From Clusia tigrina (lineage: Eukaryota; Arthropoda; Insecta; Diptera; Clusiidae): a DNA stretch of 64,000 nucleotides. Below, piece by piece: positions 61,201 to 64,000 of the stretch. Numbering within the stretch: the first letter of the stretch is position 1; each line of letters begins with the position of its first letter. Location of the stretch: assembly GCA_920105625.2 (NCBI GenBank), contig CAKKTE020000119.1, positions 248,001 through 312,000 on the forward strand. The letters are read 5' to 3'. The translations under genes were made by a program, and so were the position numbers. Below the pieces are notes generated by a model. That model had not been told where the DNA came from. It did no database searches and was given only the letters and a program-made list of their open reading frames with translations.

Positions 61201-64000
61201 TTAAAGCTATCGCTCAAAGCTCAAAGCAAAGCGGACTTTTTACTGGAGCGTCATAAAACCTTGAAATTTTGTAACAATAAAGTACTCGAGCCTCTTGTCA
61301 ATGTACGTTATCGCTCAAAGCTATGCTACCCTTGAGTCCCAAAACAAACACTGACAAAACTTCAAATGGCCCTAACTTCTATACGGTACGTCCTACACCT
61401 ATCAAAGTTTGCAACATACAAATGCTTGTAACTTTTTACTGGAGCGTCATAAAACCTTGAAATTTTGTAACAATAAAGTATTCGAGCCTCTTGTCAATTT
61501 AAGCTATCGCTCAAGGCTATGATACCCTTGAGTCCCAAATCAAACACTGATAAAACTTCAAATGGCCCTAACTTCTATATGGTACATCCTACACCTATCA
61601 AACTTTGCAACATACAAATACTTGTAATTTTTTACTGGAGCGTCATAAAACTTTGAAATTTTGTAACAATAAAGTACTCGAGCCTCTTGTCAATGTAAGT
61701 TATCGCTCAAAGCTCTGCTACCCTTGAGTCCCAAATCAAACACTGCTAAAACTTTAAATGGCCCTAATTTCTATACGGTACGTACTACACTTATCAAAGT
61801 TTGCAACATACAAATGCTTCTAACTTTTTACTGGAGCGTCATAAAACCTTGAAATTTTGTAACAATAAAGTACTCGAGCCTCTTGTCAATAAAAGCTATC
61901 GCTCAAAGCTATGCTATCCTTGAGTCCCAAATCAAACACTGATAAAGCTTCACATGGCCCTAACTTCTATAAAAGTTTGCAACATACAAATGCTTGTAAC
62001 TTTTTACTGGAGCGTCATAAAACCTTGAAATTTTGTAACAATAAAGTACTCGAGCCTCTTGTCAATTTAAGCTATCGCTCAAAGCTATGCTACCCTTGAG
62101 TCCGAAATCAAACACTGATAAAACTTCAATTGGCCCTAACTTCTATATGGTATATCCTACAGCTATCAAAGTTTGCAACATACAAATGCTTGTAACTTTT
62201 TACTGGAGCGTCATAAAACCTTGAAATTTTGTAACAATAAAGTACTCGAGCCTCTTGTCAATGTAAGTTATCGCTCAAAGCTATGCTACCCTTGAGTCCC
62301 AAATCAAACACTGATAAAACTTCAAATGGCCCTAACTTCCATACGGTACGTCCTACACCGTAACAATAAAGTACTTGATCCTCTTGTCAATTTAAGCTAT
62401 CGCTCAAAGCTATGCTACCATTGAATCCCAAATTAAACACTGATAAAACTTCAAATGGCCCTAACTTCTATACGGTACGTCCTACACCTATCAAAGTTTG
62501 CAACATACAAATGATTGTAGCTTTTTACTGGAGCGTCATAAAACGTTGAAATTTTGTAACAATAAAGTACTCGAGCCTCTTGTCAATTTAAGCTATCGCT
62601 CAAAGCTATGCTACCGTTGAGTCCCAAATCAAACACTGATAAAGCTTCAAATGGCCCTAACTTCTATACGGTACGTCCTACACCTATCAAAGTTTGCAAC
62701 ATACAAATGCTTGTAACTTTTTACTGGAGCGTCATAAAGCCTTAAAATTTTGTAACAATAAAGTACTCGAGCCTCTTGTCAATTTAAGCTATCGCTCAAA
62801 GCTATGCTACCGTTGAGTCCCAAATCAAACACTGATAAAGCTTCAAATGGCCCTAACTTCCATAAGCTACGTCCTACACCTATCAAATTTTGCAACATAC
62901 AAATGATTGTAGCTTTTTACTGGAGCGTCATAAAACGTTGAAATTTTGTAACAATAAAGTACTCGAGCCTCTTGTCAATTTAAGCTATCGCTCAAAGCTA
63001 TGCTACCGTTGAGTCCCAAAACAAACACTGACAAAACTTCAAATGGCCCTAACTTCTATACGGTACGTCCTGCACCTATCAAAGTTTGCAACATACAAAT
63101 GCTTGTACCTTTTTACTGGAGCGTCATAAAACCTTGAAATTTTGTAACAATAAAGTATTCGAGCCTCTTGTCAATTTAAGCTATCGCTCAAGGCTATGAT
63201 ACCCTTGAGTCCCAAATCAAACACTGATAAAACTTCAAATGGCCCTAACTTCTATATGGTACATCCTACACCTATCAAAGTTTGCAACATACAAATGCTT
63301 GTAACTTTTTACTGGAGCGTCATAAAACTTTGAAATTTTGTAACAATAAAGTACTCGAGCCTCTTGTCAATTAAAGCTATCGCTCAAAGCTCAAAGCAAA
63401 GCGGACTTTTTACTGGAGCGTCATAAAACCTTGAAATTTTGTAACAATAAAGTACTCGAGCCTCTTGTCAATGTAAGTTATCGCTCAAAGCTATGCTACC
63501 CTTGAGTCCCAAAACAAACACTGACAAAACTTCAAATGGCCCTAACTTCTATACCGTACGTCCTACACCTATCAAAGTTTGCAACATACAAATGCTTGTA
63601 ACTTTTTACTGGAGCGTCATAAAACCTTGAAATTTTGTAACAATAAAGTACTGGAGCCTCTTGTCAATTTGAGCTATCGCTCAAGGCTATGATACCCTTG
63701 AGTCCCAAATCAAACACTGATAAAACTTCAAAAGGCCCTAACTTCTATATGGTACATCCTACAGCTATCAAAGTTTGCAACATACAAATGCTTGTAACTT
63801 TTTACTGGAGCGTCATAAAACCTTGAAATTTTGTAACAATAAAGTACTCGAACCTCTTGTCAATGTAAGTTATCGCTCAAAGCTATGCTACCCTTGAGTC
63901 CCAAAACAAACACTGACAAAACTTCAAATGGCCCTAACTTCTATACGGTACGTCCTACACCTATCAAAGTTTGCAACATACAAATGCTTGTAACTTTTTA
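58218..64000 (+). repeat. Right-edge part of the array with the longest cycle
   Basis: The 58218-62360 interval (4142 bp) is the longest between 129-bp junctions. It equals 18 full monomers plus five 101-bp units and one 129-bp unit, minus the 20-bp deletion at about 61968. An S-type monomer near 60363 leads directly to an AGAAATG/GCAG monomer without the usual 129-bp unit. After 62360 come two S-type monomers (about 62514 and 62905), one 101-bp unit (63401) and alternating K and G types up to the window end, with no sign of the array stopping. Confidence 0.85.

Larger units (their letters stand above)
12936..61980 (+). repeat. 176-bp unit class with 20-bp deletion (8 copies)
   Basis: TTCTATAC...CTATCAAAG is shortened to TTCTATAAAAG, or TTCTTTAAAAG, by loss of about 20 bp including the ACGGTACGTCC box. 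Copies lie near 12940, 19065, 19832, 24132, 24897, 27509, 27884 and 61968. The TTCTTT form marks the first Y-block unit and the TTCTAT form the second. The 61968 copy is an isolated occurrence in the right domain and accounts exactly for a 20-bp shortfall in one unit spacing there. Confidence 0.9.
23164..62360 (+). repeat. 129-bp truncated unit class (18 copies)
   Basis: A 67-bp deletion joins monomer base 162 (CCTACACC) directly to base 34 of the next copy (GTAACAATAAAG), with no filler. Junction G positions are 23164, 33164, 36446, 37460, 38764, 39778, 41974, 43380, 44495, 45901, 47705, 49509, 50428, 52820, 54718, 56319, 58218 and 62360. All are followed by ACTTGATCCTC and by a monomer with TTGAATCCCAAATTAA, so they descend from one event. 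Where a 101-bp unit follows, its GCGGAC lies a fixed 257 bp downstream. The copy at 54718 lacks that 101-bp unit. Confidence 0.95.
33421..63401 (+). repeat. 101-bp truncated unit class (39 copies, right domain only)
   Basis: The unit keeps monomer bases 1-85, lacks 86-193, and has a 13-nt filler CAAAGCAAAGCGG before ACTTTTTACTGG. GCGGAC junctions start at 33421, 33914, 34406, 34899, 35392, 35885, 36703, 37717, 38203, 39021, 40035, 40528, 41021, 42231, 43637, 44130, 44752, 46158, 46651, 47144, 47962, 48455, 48948, 49766, 50259, 50685, 51178, 51671, 53077, 53570, 55367, 56576, 57069, 58475, 59164, 59657, 60738, 61231 and 63401. Variants: GCGAAC at 53570, 55367 and 57069; GCGGCC at 48948; ACTTTGTACTGG at 33421. 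Most copies have CAATTAAAGC, but the one at 34899 has CAATTTAAGC. There is none left of 33.4 kb. Confidence 0.95.
1..64000 (+). repeat. Head-to-tail satellite array, 196-bp monomer, spanning the whole window
   Basis: The landmark TTTTACTGGAGCGTC recurs about every 196 bases throughout, always on the plus strand, at for example 1, 196 and 392. Counting the majority base at each position by eye gives a 196-bp monomer with 73 G or C (37%). On the plus strand there are about 47 C and 26 G per monomer, so the whole array is strongly strand-skewed. Fixed landmarks, numbered from TTTTACTGG as base 1, are AGTACTCGAG at 44-53, CTATCGCTCA at 71-80, CCCTTGAGTCCC at 92-103, GGCCCTAAC at 131-139, TACGGTACGTCC at 145-156 and TTTGCAACATAC at 171-182. 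I estimate about 340-350 units in total, truncated ones included. No interrupting non-satellite sequence and no inverted copy was seen. The array is a eukaryotic satellite by its architecture. The family and species are not identified. Confidence 0.97.
33164..64000 (+). repeat. Right domain: higher-order array of 196-, 129- and 101-bp units
   Basis: From 33164 to 62360 I count 119 full 196-bp-class monomers, 38 units of 101 bp and 16 units of 129 bp; one more 101-bp unit follows at 63401. Spacings between successive 129-bp junctions are 3282, 1014, 1304, 1014, 2196, 1406, 1115, 1406, 1804, 1804, 919, 2392, 1898, 1601, 1899 and 4142. Each equals a sum of 196s, 101s and one 129, after correcting for indels visible in the sequence. 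A typical cycle is S-type, then CATTGATAAAGC/ACAAATTCTTG type, then an ATCAATTT type, 129-bp unit, AGAAATG/GCAG type, 101-bp unit, then K-G-101 trimers. No gene was found. Confidence 0.92.

Noticed and set aside
1..64000. CRISPR array
   Set aside because: Regular repetition with a 196-bp period has no short repeats separated by unique spacers. Every part of the period is conserved, and no cas-like gene is present.
1..64000. CENP-B box in the monomer
   Set aside because: The known core needs TTCG followed by A and CGGG at fixed spacing. TTCGAG appears in some G-type monomers, but the consensus contains no CGGG or CCCG.
1..64000. Telomere-like CCCTAA inside GGCCCTAACTTC
   Set aside because: It is a single hexamer once per monomer, never in tandem, and is changed to CCCGAA in many right-domain copies.
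1..64000. Transposable element ends, terminal inverted repeats or a polyprotein
   Set aside because: No sequence other than the monomer is present, no inverted copies were seen, and there is no long open frame.
1..64000. tRNA, rRNA (including 5S arrays) or other RNA genes
   Set aside because: The monomer has no tRNA-like cloverleaf, no A/B-box pair that I could recognise, and no resemblance to 5S rRNA.

Overview
The window is one uninterrupted tandem satellite-DNA array. I found no genes, no RNA genes, no transposon insertion and no unique sequence anywhere in the 64 kb. The basic monomer is 196 bp, about 37% GC, and every copy runs head-to-tail in the same orientation from the first base to the last, so the array extends beyond both ends. 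This kind of sequence (long, pure, with higher-order structure) points to pericentromeric, centromeric or other heterochromatin of a eukaryote. I do not recognise the monomer family and cannot name the organism. The short ORFs found here (60 to 122 codons on both strands, recurring dozens of times) are the same few satellite stretches translated repeatedly. None has support as a gene.

Layout. (1) About 1-6.9 kb: divergent monomers with small block duplications at offsets of about 788, 1180, 1386 and 987 bp, and several 202-bp monomers carrying a 6-bp insertion. (2) About 6.96-11.6 kb: a 9-monomer higher-order repeat (about 1773 bp) whose first copy holds an extra 791-bp four-monomer duplication. 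(3) About 11.6-14.1 kb: a 7-monomer repeat of 1352 bp. (4) About 14.1-16.85 kb: a 4-monomer repeat of 785 bp. (5) About 16.86-31.1 kb: a mosaic of multi-kilobase block duplications that I read as X-Y-Z-W-Y'-X'-Y''-Z'. (6) 31.1-33.16 kb: a third partial Z copy at a 2536-bp offset. (7) 33.16-64.0 kb: a compositionally distinct domain built from three unit lengths only, 196 bp full monomers, a 101-bp truncated unit and a 129-bp truncated unit. It includes a 493-bp trimer (196+196+101) and two large recent tandem duplications of 2318 and 2521 bp.

The most striking result is arithmetical. In the right-hand domain the distances between the sixteen pairs of successive 129-bp units are reproduced to the base, or to the base after visible small indels, by integer sums of 196, 129 and 101. 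The right domain is therefore almost free of other length change. The 101-bp unit carries a 13-nt filler that looks copied from the flanking CAAAGC motif, as expected of templated end joining. Because all material is satellite, there are no pathways or operons to describe. What the sequence records is a history of deletion, unequal exchange and block amplification. I found no evidence for a new gene-encoded system.
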